33,817 nucleotides of DNA from Telmatospirillum sp. (GTDB taxonomy: Bacteria > Pseudomonadota > Alphaproteobacteria > Rhodospirillales > Magnetospirillaceae): assembly GCA_031291415.1 (NCBI GenBank), contig JARLJB010000313.1, forward strand, positions 1-33,817, written 5' to 3'. Both the position numbers and the translations under genes were made by a program. This document shows positions 25,746 to 33,817 of the stretch, one piece after another. Numbering within the stretch: the stretch's first letter is position 1; every line of letters begins with the position of its first letter. The notes beneath the pieces are model-generated. The model searched no databases. It was given only the letters and a program-made list of their open reading frames with translations, and was not told the origin of the DNA.

Positions 25746-27602
25746 ATGCCCGAATATCGTTCCCGTACCACCACTCATGGTCGCAACATGGCCGGCGCAC
25801 GTGGACTGTGGCGCGCCACCGGGATGACCGACCAGGACTTTGACAAGCCGATCATCGCCGTTGCCAATTCCTTCACCCAGTTTGTCCCGGGTCACGTGCA
25901 TCTCAAGGATCTGGGGCAAATGGTCGCCCGTGAGATCGAGGCAGCCGGTGGCGTCGCCAAGGAGTTCAACACCATCGCCGTCGATGACGGTATCGCGATG
26001 GGACATTCCGGCATGCTCTATTCGTTGCCGTCGCGCGAATTGATCGCCGATGCCGTCGAATATATGGTCAACGCCCATTGCGCCGACGCTCTGGTTTGCA
26101 TTTCCAACTGCGACAAGATCACTCCCGGCATGTTGATGGCCTCGCTCCGGCTCAACATTCCGACGGTCTTCGTGTCCGGTGGCCCGATGGAGGCCGGCAA
26201 GGTGACGATTGACGGCACGATCAAGGCCGTCGATCTCATCGATACGATGATCGTTGCCGCCGACGATCGGGTGAGCGATGCCGACGTCGCAGAATATGAA
26301 CGGCTTTCCTGTCCGACCTGCGGCTCCTGTTCGGGCATGTTCACCGCCAATTCGATGAATTGCCTGACCGAGGCGTTGGGGCTTTCGCTGCCGGGCAATG
26401 GCTCCCTGGTGGCCACCCACGCCGATCGCAAGGAGCTGTTTTTGCAGGCCGGCCGTTTGGTGGTCGAATTGGCCAAGCGCTACTACGAGAAGAACGATGC
26501 TTCGGTGTTGCCGCGCTCGATCGCCAGTTTCAAGGCGTTCGAAAACGCCATGACGCTCGACATCGCCATGGGTGGGTCGACCAATACGGTGCTGCATCTT
26601 CTGGCGGCCGCCCAGGAGGCGGGCGTCGATTTCACCATGGCCGACATCGATCGCCTGTCGCGCCGCGTGCCGCATCTGTGCAAGGTGGCGCCCAGCGTTT
26701 CCGATGTTCATGTCGAGGACGTGCACCGGGCCGGTGGCGTGATGGCCATTCTGGGCGAGCTGGAGCGGGCCGGTCTCTTGAACCGCGATGTTTCCATGGT
26801 GCACGCCCCCAGCCTGAAGAGCGCGCTCGACCGCTGGGACATCAGCCACAGCAACGACCCGGCGGTGCGGCAGTTTTATCTGGCGGCGCCGGGCGGCGTG
26901 CGGTCCATCGAGGCCTTCAGTCAGGCGTCCCACTATCGGGACTTGGACACCGACCGCAGCGCCGGCGCCATCCGCGATCGCGACCATGCCTTCAGCGCCG
27001 ACGGCGGTTTGGCCGTCTTGTACGGCAATATCGCGCAAGACGGCTGCATCGTGAAAACGGCAGGTGTCGATAAGCACTCGTTGACGTTCTCGGGTCCGGC
27101 GGTGATCTGCGAGAGTCAGGAAGAGGCTGTCGCCAAGATCCTGGGCGGCGATGTCAAGGAAGGCGATGTGGTCATCGTCCGTTACGAGGGACCGAAAGGC
27201 GGACCCGGCATGCAAGAGATGCTCTACCCGACCAGCTATCTGAAAAGCCGGGGCTTGGGCAAGGTCTGCGCGCTGATCACCGACGGACGGTTCTCGGGTG
27301 GTTCTTCGGGCTTGTCGATCGGCCATGTCTCGCCGGAAGCGGCGGAAGGCGGGGCGATCGGCTTGATCGAGGCCGGCGATATCATCGAGATCGACATCCC
27401 GGCCCGCAAGATCGGCGTCAGGCTGTCGGCCGAGCAATTGGCGGCGCGGCGCGCCGCCATGGAGGCCAAGGGGGCAAAGGCCTGGAAACCAGCCAGCCGC
27501 AAGCGGGAAGTGTCGCAGGCACTTCGGGCCTATGCGGCGATGACCACCAGCGCCTCCAAAGGGGCGGTGCGCGACGTGAGCCAGGTCGAACGGGCCAGGT
27601 GA
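25746..27602 (+). CDS. ilvD: Dihydroxy-acid dehydratase
   Basis: Enzyme of valine, isoleucine and pantothenate synthesis, 618 residues, which dehydrates 2,3-dihydroxy-isovalerate and -methylvalerate. The start at 25746 ([20 protein letters not shown]) has GAGGA nine bases upstream; an ATG at 25692 is unsupported. Fe-S ligands C122 ([11 protein letters not shown]) and C195 ([11 protein letters not shown]) are present. At the position where [2Fe-2S] enzymes have a third cysteine, this protein reads [13 protein letters not shown], the E. coli form with an oxygen-sensitive [4Fe-4S] cluster. GGPMEAGK and the C-terminal [20 protein letters not shown] are family marks. The stop overlaps the next gene by 4 nt. 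Confidence 0.97.
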   Translation: MPEYRSRTTTHGRNMAGARGLWRATGMTDQDFDKPIIAVANSFTQFVPGHVHLKDLGQMVAREIEAAGGVAKEFNTIAVDDGIAMGHSGMLYSLPSRELIADAVEYMVNAHCADALVCISNCDKITPGMLMASLRLNIPTVFVSGGPMEAGKVTIDGTIKAVDLIDTMIVAADDRVSDADVAEYERLSCPTCGSCSGMFTANSMNCLTEALGLSLPGNGSLVATHADRKELFLQAGRLVVELAKRYYEKNDASVLPRSIASFKAFENAMTLDIAMGGSTNTVLHLLAAAQEAGVDFTMADIDRLSRRVPHLCKVAPSVSDVHVEDVHRAGGVMAILGELERAGLLNRDVSMVHAPSLKSALDRWDISHSNDPAVRQFYLAAPGGVRSIEAFSQASHYRDLDTDRSAGAIRDRDHAFSADGGLAVLYGNIAQDGCIVKTAGVDKHSLTFSGPAVICESQEEAVAKILGGDVKEGDVVIVRYEGPKGGPGMQEMLYPTSYLKSRGLGKVCALITDGRFSGGSSGLSIGHVSPEAAEGGAIGLIEAGDIIEIDIPARKIGVRLSAEQLAARRAAMEAKGAKAWKPASRKREVSQALRAYAAMTTSASKGAVRDVSQVERAR

Positions 27603-28690
27603 TAACCACCGCGGCAGGTCGGCGTTTGCATAGCGCCGTCCTGCTGTTTTTTTTGTTGGCGGCCGGAGGCTCTCTGTGGCAGGTGGGTGCTCCATGGATC
27701 GAGGCGGCACACCTGTTGGCGGCCCTGGCCTCGCAGGATCATCGACCGCTGCAATCCCCTCAGGCGGTGCGTTACGAGCAGGATGGGCGCCTCCACACGG
27801 GTGATCTCTATCCGGCGGCGGCCGGCGATACCGGGTTGGTGGTGGTGCCGGGGGCGGCCGAGAAGGGCAAGGATGATCCTCGTCTGATCCGGTTGGCCGG
27901 TGTTCTGGTCGAAGCGGGCTTTACGGTTCTCGTCCCCGACATTCCAAGCCAGCGGGCGCTGCAGGTCGGGCCGGAGAACATCGCCGACATCACCGATGCG
28001 GTCGATTATCTGGCGGAAAGCCGCCGCCGGGTCGGGGTGGCCGCGATCTCCTATGCCGTCGGACCGGCGGTGCTGGCTGCCATCAAGGAAGGCCGGAGGC
28101 TGGCTTTTCTGGTCGGCGTCGGTGGCTATTACGATTTGACGTCCGTCTTGACGTTCTTCACCACCGGTTATTATTTCGAGGACGGCCTTTGGCAGAAAAG
28201 GACGCCGAACGCCTATGGCAAATGGGTTTTCGTCCGCAGCAATGTCCCCAGGCTTTGGGACAGCGGCGACAGGACCTTGCTGTCGGTCATGGCCTCCAGA
28301 CGAATGGCCGACCCCGATGCGCCGATCACCGATCTTGCTACCCGCCTGACCTCCACCGGGCGGAGCGTCTACGACCTGTTGTCAAACGGCGATCCCAACC
28401 GGGTGCCGGAACTGATCGACGCCTTGCCGCCGGTCATCGGCGACGACATCCGCGCCTTGGATCTCAAGAACAAAGACCTGTCGGGGCTGTCGGCGCATCT
28501 GTTGCTGATTCACGGCCGCGACGATGCGATCATTCCGGCCGGCGAAAGCCGCAAGCTGGCCGCCACCGCGCCGCATGCCACCTTGTTCCTCGTCGACGAT
28601 CTGGCGCATGCCGACTGGAAGGCCGGCAGTCTGCCGGGCATGATCGCGTTGTTGCGGGCGCTATGCGCATTGCTCGACGAGCGGGCGTAA
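27599..28690 (+). CDS. Alpha/beta hydrolase, membrane- or periplasm-directed
   Basis: Protein of 363 residues starting with GTG at 27599, which overlaps the ilvD stop (GTGA), so translation is likely coupled. A hydrophobic segment near residues 12-27 ([16 protein letters not shown]) suggests a signal anchor. The hydrolase core follows: [20 protein letters not shown] (oxyanion region), VLVPDIPS, then [15 protein letters not shown] with the candidate nucleophile S151 in a non-classical AISYA setting in place of GxSx[19 protein letters not shown] (acid near 308) and LAHADW (H337). The substrate is unknown. The coupling to ilvD is probably a matter of arrangement and does not prove a link to amino acid synthesis. 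Confidence 0.82.
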   Translation: MITTAAGRRLHSAVLLFFLLAAGGSLWQVGAPWIEAAHLLAALASQDHRPLQSPQAVRYEQDGRLHTGDLYPAAAGDTGLVVVPGAAEKGKDDPRLIRLAGVLVEAGFTVLVPDIPSQRALQVGPENIADITDAVDYLAESRRRVGVAAISYAVGPAVLAAIKEGRRLAFLVGVGGYYDLTSVLTFFTTGYYFEDGLWQKRTPNAYGKWVFVRSNVPRLWDSGDRTLLSVMASRRMADPDAPITDLATRLTSTGRSVYDLLSNGDPNRVPELIDALPPVIGDDIRALDLKNKDLSGLSAHLLLIHGRDDAIIPAGESRKLAATAPHATLFLVDDLAHADWKAGSLPGMIALLRALCALLDERA

Positions 28691-28809
28691 AGCGTGATGT
28701 GTTTTTTGTCCCTCACTAGGCGAGGGCATTTTTGAGTTACGCGATTCAAGGAAATCGAGTCATTAGCGCATCCACTAAGCGACGGTGGGGGCAATCGATT
28801 TGGAGAAGA

Positions 28810-28895
28810 GAGAACACGGATTACGCGGATTTCACGGGACTTGCACGGATTGTCGTCCGTGAAATCCGAGAGGCATCCGCGCAATCCGTGTTCTC
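28810..28895. repeat. Stacked inverted repeat of the ACACGGATT type
   Basis: Outer arms 28810-28830 and 28875-28895 match at 20 of 21 positions and begin GAGAACACGGATT. Inner arms TTCACGG and CCGTGAA extend the same fold, and CGGATTTCACGG (28826-28837) is also an exact complement of 28857-28868, so two pairings compete. Variants of 'ACACGGATTaC...GGATTTCACGG' are dispersed repeats in many bacterial genomes. Confidence 0.85.
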
Positions 28896-28900
28896 ACGAA

Positions 28901-28928
28901 CGCTTCGCGGGCCCTCTCCCGCAAAGCG
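28901..28928. repeat. GC-rich hairpin repeat
   Basis: CGCTTCGCGGG (28901-28911) and CCCGCAAAGCG (28918-28928) pair with one mismatch around the loop CCCTCT. It lies 5 nt after the preceding inverted repeat and looks like a common intergenic REP-type hairpin. Confidence 0.7.
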
Positions 28929-28992
28929 AGCGAGGGACGACGTCGTTGATGTAACGCGAATATTCGAGATGTGTGCATCCGGTAGCGCGAAA

Positions 28993-29006
28993 GCAGGGAT
29001 CCCTGC
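28993..29006. repeat. Perfect 14-base palindrome
   Basis: GCAGGGATCCCTGC reads the same on both strands. It sits between two larger inverted repeats in the gene-free island. Confidence 0.7.
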
Positions 29007-29040
29007 GGCGCAAGGGCGCTGTCCCGCTGGTTGTGAATTC

Positions 29041-29240
29041 CCGCTTTCGTGCATCGGCCCTGACTTAGGCTTCGGTGGCACCGGCGTCTCTGCCGGTGTT
29101 GCCGCGCAAAGCGGCAAGAAATGCCGTCGAGATTTGTTTGCTTGCCGGTTCCGCCGGCACACCGGCAGAGACGCCGGTGCCACCGAAGGGACAACCAACA
29201 TGGTTTCCACGCCTAGGTCAGCGCCGATGCGCGAAAGCGG
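29041..29240. repeat. Nested inverted repeat, 200 bases, with a perfect 30-bp inner pair
   Basis: Inner arms 29070-29099 and 29159-29188 are exact complements over 30 bases (starting CTTCGGTGGCACCGGC). Outer arms 29041-29069 and 29212-29240 match at 26 of 29 positions (starting CCGCTTTCG). On the left the arms are contiguous; on the right they are parted by 23 nt. Each inner arm is itself a small hairpin (ACCGGC-gtctct-GCCGGT), and the centre holds GCCGC-gcaaa-GCGGC (29101-29115). No convincing gene crosses it. It looks like a non-coding mobile or REP-type composite. Confidence 0.85.
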
Positions 29241-29340
29241 AATGACGACATTTTTTCTAACGGGCATCTCTCCGGTGCACGCCTGAAAAACAAAATCACA
29301 GGTGGGTGCGTGCGCTAGCTGTCGCGTCTCAATAGGCTGG

Positions 29341-30126
29341 TCAGCTCGGAGGCAAATCGCTGAGTTCGCACCAAACCGGCGTGTGGTCTGAACATTTTTC
29401 CTTGCCGCGCGGGCCGCGGTCGATGTCGGCGGCGACCAATCGGTCGGCGGCTTGCGGCGATAGCAGCAGATGATCGATCCGCAGTCCCTGGTCGCGCTGC
29501 CAGGCGCCGGCGCGGTAATCCCACCAGGAAAACCGGTGCGGTTCGGAATGGAAGGCGCGGTAGGCGTCGGTCAGGCCGAGGAACAGCAGGCGGCGAAACC
29601 GCTGGCGTTCCTCGGGATGGAAAAGAACCTGGCCCTCCATGGCAGCAACGTCGAAGACGTCGGCCTCCTCGGGCGCCACGTTGTAATCGCCGCCAAGGAC
29701 AAACGGTTCCTCCAGGGTCAGCAATTGTGTCGCCCGTTCGCGGATGGCGTCCAGGAACGCCAGTTTGAACGGAAAGCGGTCCGATTCGGTGGACTGTCCC
29801 ATGGGAACATAAATCGAGGCGACGCGAACGCCATTTTCCAGCTTGGCTTCGATGTAGCGGGCCTCGCCGGCGTCGCCGGCAAAACGACGCACCTCTTCGA
29901 CAATCGGGATGCGCGACAGTACCGCGACGCCGTTGTAGGTCTTCTGCCCGCGCACCGCCAGATGCCAACCCCGGCTTTCCAATTCCAGTCGGGGAAACTC
30001 CTCGTCGACGCATTTGGTTTCCTGAAGCAGCACGACATCGGGTTTGGCGGTATCGAGCCAATCGGTCAGTGCGACCAACCGCGCCTTTACCGAGTTGACG
30101 TTCCAGGTGGCGATACGAATTGTCAT
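29341..30126 (-). CDS. xth: Exodeoxyribonuclease III
   Basis: Base-excision repair nuclease (AP endonuclease and 3' exonuclease) of 261 residues. It opens MTIRIATWNVNSVKARL and carries the catalytic glutamate E36 (LLQETKCVD), the GGDYNVAP block with catalytic Asp and Asn, GLRIDHLLLSP, and the C-terminal D247-H248 pair (CSDHTPVWCEL). GGAG stands 4 nt before the ATG. It lies on the opposite strand to its neighbours, between the palindrome island and the FkbM gene, and appears to be a single-gene unit. Length and motifs are normal. Confidence 0.96.
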   Translation of the reverse strand: MTIRIATWNVNSVKARLVALTDWLDTAKPDVVLLQETKCVDEEFPRLELESRGWHLAVRGQKTYNGVAVLSRIPIVEEVRRFAGDAGEARYIEAKLENGVRVASIYVPMGQSTESDRFPFKLAFLDAIRERATQLLTLEEPFVLGGDYNVAPEEADVFDVAAMEGQVLFHPEERQRFRRLLFLGLTDAYRAFHSEPHRFSWWDYRAGAWQRDQGLRIDHLLLSPQAADRLVAADIDRGPRGKEKCSDHTPVWCELSDLPPS

Positions 30127-30290
30127 GGGGCTCCGCCGGCTATGGCATCAAAGGACCCATGTACGCCTTCGCCCCAGGTCGGTCAATGGAGCGGGGAATC
30201 AAAAGTCTTCGGTGTTAGTTATTTTAGTCGTGTTTCCAGATATTCCTCCAAAAGTTGCATGCACGGACATCGGATGCTATCGTTTCTGCT

Positions 30291-31262
30291 ATGCGATATC
30301 TCTCGCCACTGAAGCACCGGATTGGACTGTTCGCGCGTCGTCAGATTCGTCAAGCGGCACTCGAAGCCTTGGAATCGTCCACCATCCTGCAAGCGCAGGA
30401 TGCAAAGTTACAACGCCTTGAGCGAACTGCACTCGAACTTAAAGTAGTCAACGCAAGCGGTGGTGGGGCTCGACCTGCCTACTATCTCGGGAACAATCGC
30501 AGTCTCACGATAACCGCACGTGGAGATCGCATGTTCGTGGATACGCGCGACATCGCGATCACTCCCGGAATTCTATGTTTTGGCGGTTGGGAAGACGACA
30601 CGACGGCCATTTTGGACCGATTTTTTAAGCCGGGCATGGTCTGGGCGGACGTCGGCGCGAATTGCGGCTACTTCACCGTAATCGGTCACAAGCTCGTAAA
30701 AGCCGGCGGGCAAGCGGGCGAGACATACGCGTTCGAGATTTCGCCAGACAATTTCCGTCTCTGCGTCGACAACCTCGTTCTGAGTTGGACGCAGGAAGGA
30801 TCGCACGTCGAACAGATGGCAATCTACTCGTCGGTGGGCAGCGTAACATTTCACGTGTTCACGAAATATGGCGTGAATTCAAGCACATCGAACATCTCCG
30901 ACGAATTCGCCGCTTATATCGGTGAGAAGCCAAAAGTGGTCACGGTTCCGTCCACTACATTGGACGCCTATTTTCTGAAGCGGCCGCGCTTGCCTCAGTT
31001 CGTCAAAATAGACATCGAGGGAAACGAGTTGCATGCGCTGCAGGGGGGCCGTGGCCTGATTGAGGCCGTGCCGGACATCAAACTGTTGATCGAGTGGTCT
31101 CCCGGCCAGATGGTCTCCTGCGGCAACGAGCCACGCGCCCTGGCTGAGTTGATTCCGCAACTGGGGCTCAAATGCTTCAATGCTGAAAATGACATGGCGC
31201 CGTTGACGGTGAGCGATTGTCTGGCGATTGAGCGTACGAACATGTTCCTCCTTAGCCGATAG
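30291..31262 (+). CDS. FkbM-family methyltransferase
   Basis: SAM-dependent O-methyltransferase-like protein of 323 residues from the ATG at 30291; a TTG at 30255 is a weaker choice, and neither has a strong ribosome site. The N-terminal 60 residues are helical (KHRIGLFARRQIRQAALEAL, LQAQDAKLQRLERTALELK, perhaps a coiled coil). The SAM-binding loop is VWADVGANCGYFTVIG, followed by YAFEISPDNFRLC and the FkbM mark FVKIDIEGNELHALQG. Such proteins modify glycans, polyketides or other surface or secondary products. No glycosyltransferase is near. Codon use looks poorer in G/C than in the neighbours, which suggests horizontal transfer. Confidence 0.85.
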   Translation: MRYLSPLKHRIGLFARRQIRQAALEALESSTILQAQDAKLQRLERTALELKVVNASGGGARPAYYLGNNRSLTITARGDRMFVDTRDIAITPGILCFGGWEDDTTAILDRFFKPGMVWADVGANCGYFTVIGHKLVKAGGQAGETYAFEISPDNFRLCVDNLVLSWTQEGSHVEQMAIYSSVGSVTFHVFTKYGVNSSTSNISDEFAAYIGEKPKVVTVPSTTLDAYFLKRPRLPQFVKIDIEGNELHALQGGRGLIEAVPDIKLLIEWSPGQMVSCGNEPRALAELIPQLGLKCFNAENDMAPLTVSDCLAIERTNMFLLSR

Positions 31263-31406
31263 AGACTCACAAAAAAAACTCTACCTGCTCGGGGCTAGGG
31301 ATAGGGAAATGACCGTTTTTTTGGCAAGGATGCCGTGCGCTTCTCGGTCAGCCGCTCGTCTTTCCAAACTTGATTGAGAATGCTCTTTCGGGCTAAGCTC
31401 ACGGCC

Positions 31407-31478
31407 ATCCGCATTACTGGCGAGTTTGGATGGGTAACCATCGGGGAGTGCGGATTTCATCAGCCGTTCGCCTGGGCG
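31407..31478 (+). promoter_or_regulatory. ZTP (pfl) riboswitch upstream of glyA
   Basis: The conserved blocks of the ZTP aptamer are all present in order. P1 is ATCCGCA (31407-31413) with TGCGGAT (31449-31455). Junction ACTGGCG is at 31416-31422. P2 hairpin is GATGG-GTAA-CCATC (31429-31442), followed by GGGGAG (31443-31448). The 3' domain holds CGCCTGGGCG (31469-31478). GGCG (31419-31422) can form the expected pseudoknot with CGCC (31469-31472). The class senses the purine intermediate ZMP/ZTP, a sign of low 10-formyl-folate, and commonly controls glyA, folD or purH. Confidence 0.85.
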
Positions 31479-31498
31479 ATTGGGACGTGTTCCCAATC
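31478..31498 (+). promoter_or_regulatory. Expression-platform hairpin after the ZTP aptamer
   Basis: GATTGGGA (31478-31485) and TCCCAATC (31491-31498) form a perfect 8-bp stem directly after the aptamer, sharing one base with it. No T tract follows. The glyA ribosome site AGGAG lies at 31514-31518. Control at the level of translation is therefore more likely than termination. Confidence 0.5.
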
Positions 31499-31524
31499 CA
31501 ACGCTTCTGTGACAGGAGTAGCCC

Positions 31525-32784
31525 ATGGACGCCTATCGTCGCCAACTCGCCACCTTCGATCCCGCCATTTATTCCGAAATCGAAGGAGAGGAACGCCGGC
31601 AAGGCGACGGTGTCGAGATGATACCGTCGGAGAACTATACCTATCCTGAGGTGCTGGCCGCTCTCGGCTCGGTGCTGACCAACAAATATTCCGAAGGCTA
31701 TCCCGGTCGTCGTTACTATGGCGGCCAGCAGCATACCGATGCCATCGAGCAGCTGGCGCGTGAGCGGGCTTGCGCGCTTTTCCGCGCCGAGCACGCCAAC
31801 GTCCAACCACTTTCCGGATCGCCAATGAACCAAGCGGTCTATTTCGCCTGCCTGAAGCCCGGTGACACGGTTTTGGCCATGGACCTGTCGCATGGCGGCC
31901 ACCTGACCCATGGGGCGCCGGTTTCCCACATGGGCAAGGTGTTTAACTTCGTTCGCTACAAGACGGAAACCGCGCGGGCCGGTGCGATCGATTTTGATCA
32001 GTTGATGACACTGGCCAAGGAAGTCCGGCCGAAGATCGTCCTGGCCGGATATTCGTCCTACCCACGCGACTATGACTATGCCTCGTTCCGCAAGGTGGCC
32101 GACGAGGTCGGCGCGCTGGCCATGGCCGATATCGCCCACATCGGCGGTCTGGTCGCCGCCGGCGTCATGCGCAATCCGCTGGACGCCGGATTCGACGTCG
32201 TCACGACAACCACGCACAAATCATTGCGTGGGCCGCGCGGCGGCATGATCCTTTGCAAGAAGGACTTGGCAAAAGTCATCGATTCTGCGGTCTTTCCCGG
32301 CCTGCAGGGCGGGCCGCATATGAACAATGTGGCGGGAACCGCGATTACGCTGAAGAAGGCGGCGGAACCGGCATTCCGCGTCTATGCCGAGCAGGTCCTG
32401 AAAAATGCCCGCGTTCTTGCCGAGAATTTGACGAATGCCGGCGTGACCCTGGTTACCGGCGGAACCGATAACCACATGCTGGTGATCGACACAGTCTCGA
32501 GCTTCGATCTCGACGGCCGCGCCGCCGAGGAAGCCCTCGATCGCATAGGGATCACCACCAACAAGCAGGTGATCCCGGACGATCCGCGCCCGCCGTTGCG
32601 GCCCAGCGGTATTCGTCTCGGCACTCCGGCCTGTACCACACGTGGGATGAAAGAGGCCGACATGGCCGCGCTCGCCGGGTGGATCTTGCGTGCTCTGCGC
32701 AATCCCAATGACACGGCATCGACGGAGAAGACGCGAGCCGAAGTGAAGACACTGTGTCGGAGCTATCCTGTGCCGGGGCTCTGA
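31525..32784 (+). CDS. glyA: Serine hydroxymethyltransferase
   Basis: PLP enzyme of 419 residues that interconverts serine and glycine while loading tetrahydrofolate with a one-carbon unit. AGGAG lies six bases before the ATG. It has IPSENYTYPEVLAALGS, NKYSEGYPGRRYYGG, the PLP lysine K232 in VVTTTTHKSLRGPRGGMI, and the C-terminal RLGTPACTTRGMKEADM. The first motif usually reads ASEN; here PSEN, a small change. It stands behind a ZTP riboswitch, so its synthesis should rise when ZMP/ZTP accumulates. The right neighbour is an insertion sequence 10-100 nt downstream; glyA itself is intact. Confidence 0.97.
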   Translation: MDAYRRQLATFDPAIYSEIEGEERRQGDGVEMIPSENYTYPEVLAALGSVLTNKYSEGYPGRRYYGGQQHTDAIEQLARERACALFRAEHANVQPLSGSPMNQAVYFACLKPGDTVLAMDLSHGGHLTHGAPVSHMGKVFNFVRYKTETARAGAIDFDQLMTLAKEVRPKIVLAGYSSYPRDYDYASFRKVADEVGALAMADIAHIGGLVAAGVMRNPLDAGFDVVTTTTHKSLRGPRGGMILCKKDLAKVIDSAVFPGLQGGPHMNNVAGTAITLKKAAEPAFRVYAEQVLKNARVLAENLTNAGVTLVTGGTDNHMLVIDTVSSFDLDGRAAEEALDRIGITTNKQVIPDDPRPPLRPSGIRLGTPACTTRGMKEADMAALAGWILRALRNPNDTASTEKTRAEVKTLCRSYPVPGL

Positions 32785-32793
32785 GACGATCTT

Positions 32794-33817
32794 AGGGCTC
32801 GTTCATAAATAATTGAATCGAAAAGCGTTCTCGCTATCGATAGGGGATTCCCTCCGGGAATCGAAGTTAGTAGAATCGCCGAGTGATAGACGAAACGGCG
32901 ATACGGTTGCGTTACGAGGCTCTGGATCCGGTTCTGGACGAACGGGGTCGCCGTCGATTTGCGGCGGCGGAAGCGTTGTCGGCGGGACGCGGCGGAATAA
33001 CCGTTGTTTCGCGGATCACAGGAATTGCTCGGAGCACGATTGGGCGTGGGCTGGTCGAATTGTGCGGTGAGGCCACACCGTCGCCGCGGGTCCGCCGGAC
33101 GGGTGCTGGACGCAAGTCGGCGGTGGCGAAAGACCCCACTCTCCTCAGTGATCTCAAGGACTTGTTGGAACCGGCCACGCGTGGCGATCCAATGGCGCCA
33201 CTGCTGTGGACGGCCAAGAGCCTGCGCAATCTGGCAACCGGTCTTACGGACCTTGGCCATCGTGTCTGTCATAACGTTGTGGCTGGTCTGCTGCGAGAGA
33301 TGGGCTATAGCCTTCAGGGCAACCGCAAAACGCTCGAAGGCGCGAACCATCCTGATCGGGACGCGCAATTCAATTACATCAACGATCAAGTGAAAAGAGC
33401 TTTGGCGGTGGGGGCTCCGGCCATCTCAGTCGACACCAAAAAGAAGGAGCTGGTTGGCGATTTCAAGAATGGGGGGCGTGACTATCGTCCGAAGGGTCAC
33501 CCCGAAGAGGTGCGGGTCCATGACTTTCTTATTCCGGAACTTGGTCGGGCGGCACCGTATGGTGTCTATGACATTGCCGATAATGCTGGTTGGGTGAGCG
33601 TCGGAATAGACCATGACACGGCGAGCTTCGCGGTCAACACGATCCGCCGTTGGTGGCAAACCATGGGCCAGGAACGCTATCCCGATGCGAAAACACTCCT
33701 GATTACCGCTGACGGTGGTGGCAGCAACGGTTCGCGTGTGCGGCTGTGGAAGTGCGAACTCCAGGCCCTGGCCAACGAACTCGCTCTGGAGATCACCGTC
33801 TGTCACCTACCGCCCGG
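32794..33817 (+). mobile_element. ISAzo13-type insertion sequence, left part (cut by window edge)
   Basis: Ten bases after the glyA stop the sequence changes to GGGCTCGTTCATAAATAATT, which fits the left inverted repeat of ISAzo13-type elements. A short hairpin GATTCCC-tcc-GGGAATC (32846-32862) precedes the transposase start at 32883. The right end is outside the window, so the exact boundary is inferred. Confidence 0.55.
32883..33817 (+). CDS. ISAzo13-family transposase, N-terminal part
   Basis: One frame runs open from a GTG at 32883 to the window edge (311 codons). It starts MIDETAIRLRYEALDPVLDE and contains a helix-turn-helix region (GGITVVSRITGIARSTIGRG). It goes on with GAGRKSAVAKDPTLLSDLKD, the conserved LLWTAKSLRNLA and SVDTKKKELVGDFKNGG (first catalytic Asp), and ITADGGGSNGSRVRLWKCEL (second Asp). 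These are the marks of the ISAzo13/Rhodopirellula-type DDE transposases. The C-terminal catalytic Glu would lie beyond the edge. No frameshift is seen in the visible part. Confidence 0.9.
   Translation, partial: MIDETAIRLRYEALDPVLDERGRRRFAAAEALSAGRGGITVVSRITGIARSTIGRGLVELCGEATPSPRVRRTGAGRKSAVAKDPTLLSDLKDLLEPATRGDPMAPLLWTAKSLRNLATGLTDLGHRVCHNVVAGLLREMGYSLQGNRKTLEGANHPDRDAQFNYINDQVKRALAVGAPAISVDTKKKELVGDFKNGGRDYRPKGHPEEVRVHDFLIPELGRAAPYGVYDIADNAGWVSVGIDHDTASFAVNTIRRWWQTMGQERYPDAKTLLITADGGGSNGSRVRLWKCELQALANELALEITVCHLPP

Noticed and set aside
25725-27710. Long minus-strand frame opposite ilvD
   Set aside because: Antisense shadow of a clear dihydroxy-acid dehydratase; rich in His and Gly-Arg, with no domain recognisable.
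28732-29286. Open frame through the palindrome island
   Set aside because: It is made almost wholly of the inverted repeats and has no ribosome site; its peptide shows no domain.

Overview
The window looks like a chromosomal segment of a high-GC alphaproteobacterium, probably of the Rhodospirillales / Magnetospirillum type. This is inferred from codon use, the urt-ure arrangement, a large helical-bimodular chemoreceptor and a ZTP-riboswitch-controlled glyA. It was not tested by any search. The window is bounded by insertion-sequence material: the last 41 codons of an IS5-like transposase at 1-126, and an ISAzo13-type transposase from 32883 that runs off the right edge.

Layout. (1) 1-1757: IS remnant, an AT-rich gap, a small cupin gene and an unrecognised winged-helix protein with an Ala/Pro-rich tail. 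(2) 1898-6384: an alanine catabolism cluster with two alanine dehydrogenase paralogues flanking an APC-family amino acid permease, all on the minus strand, and a divergent Lrp/AsnC regulator. (3) 6401-17095: a compact minus-strand block of 12 genes, urtABCDE-ureDABCEFG, giving high-affinity urea uptake and a complete urease with its accessory proteins. A good sigma-54 type -24/-12 element and three adjacent dyads precede urtA, which suggests nitrogen control. (4) 17463-22396: an orphan hypothetical gene, then a molybdenum/tungsten-related island: a DUF2478 protein divergent from a short ModE-type regulator, followed by aldehyde:ferredoxin oxidoreductase, a MoaD-like carrier and a MoeB/ThiF-like E1 enzyme. 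(5) 22459-28690: a frameshifted VOC/glyoxalase gene, a stand-alone STAS protein, a methyl-accepting chemotaxis protein, ilvD, and an alpha/beta hydrolase overlapping ilvD by 4 nt. (6) 28691-29340: a gene-free island of stacked inverted repeats, including a perfect 30-bp inverted repeat nested in a 29-bp imperfect one. (7) 29341-32784: exodeoxyribonuclease III, an FkbM-type methyltransferase of apparently foreign composition, and glyA behind a clear ZTP (pfl) riboswitch.

How it fits together. Urea is bound by UrtA, imported by UrtBCDE, and split by UreABC after nickel loading by UreDEFG. The Lrp-Ald-permease group would import alanine or a similar amino acid and deaminate it to pyruvate and ammonium. 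Both are nitrogen-supply systems and lie back to back with convergent ends (lrp and ureG, 16 nt apart). The AOR island carries its own sulfur-carrier/E1 pair, as in AOR clusters that make a tungstopterin or molybdopterin enzyme, but no ferredoxin-like electron-transfer subunit is visible in this window. No CRISPR array, tRNA or rRNA gene was seen. The most distinctive points are the urtA upstream region, the AOR island with its structured leader, the palindrome island and the glyA riboswitch.
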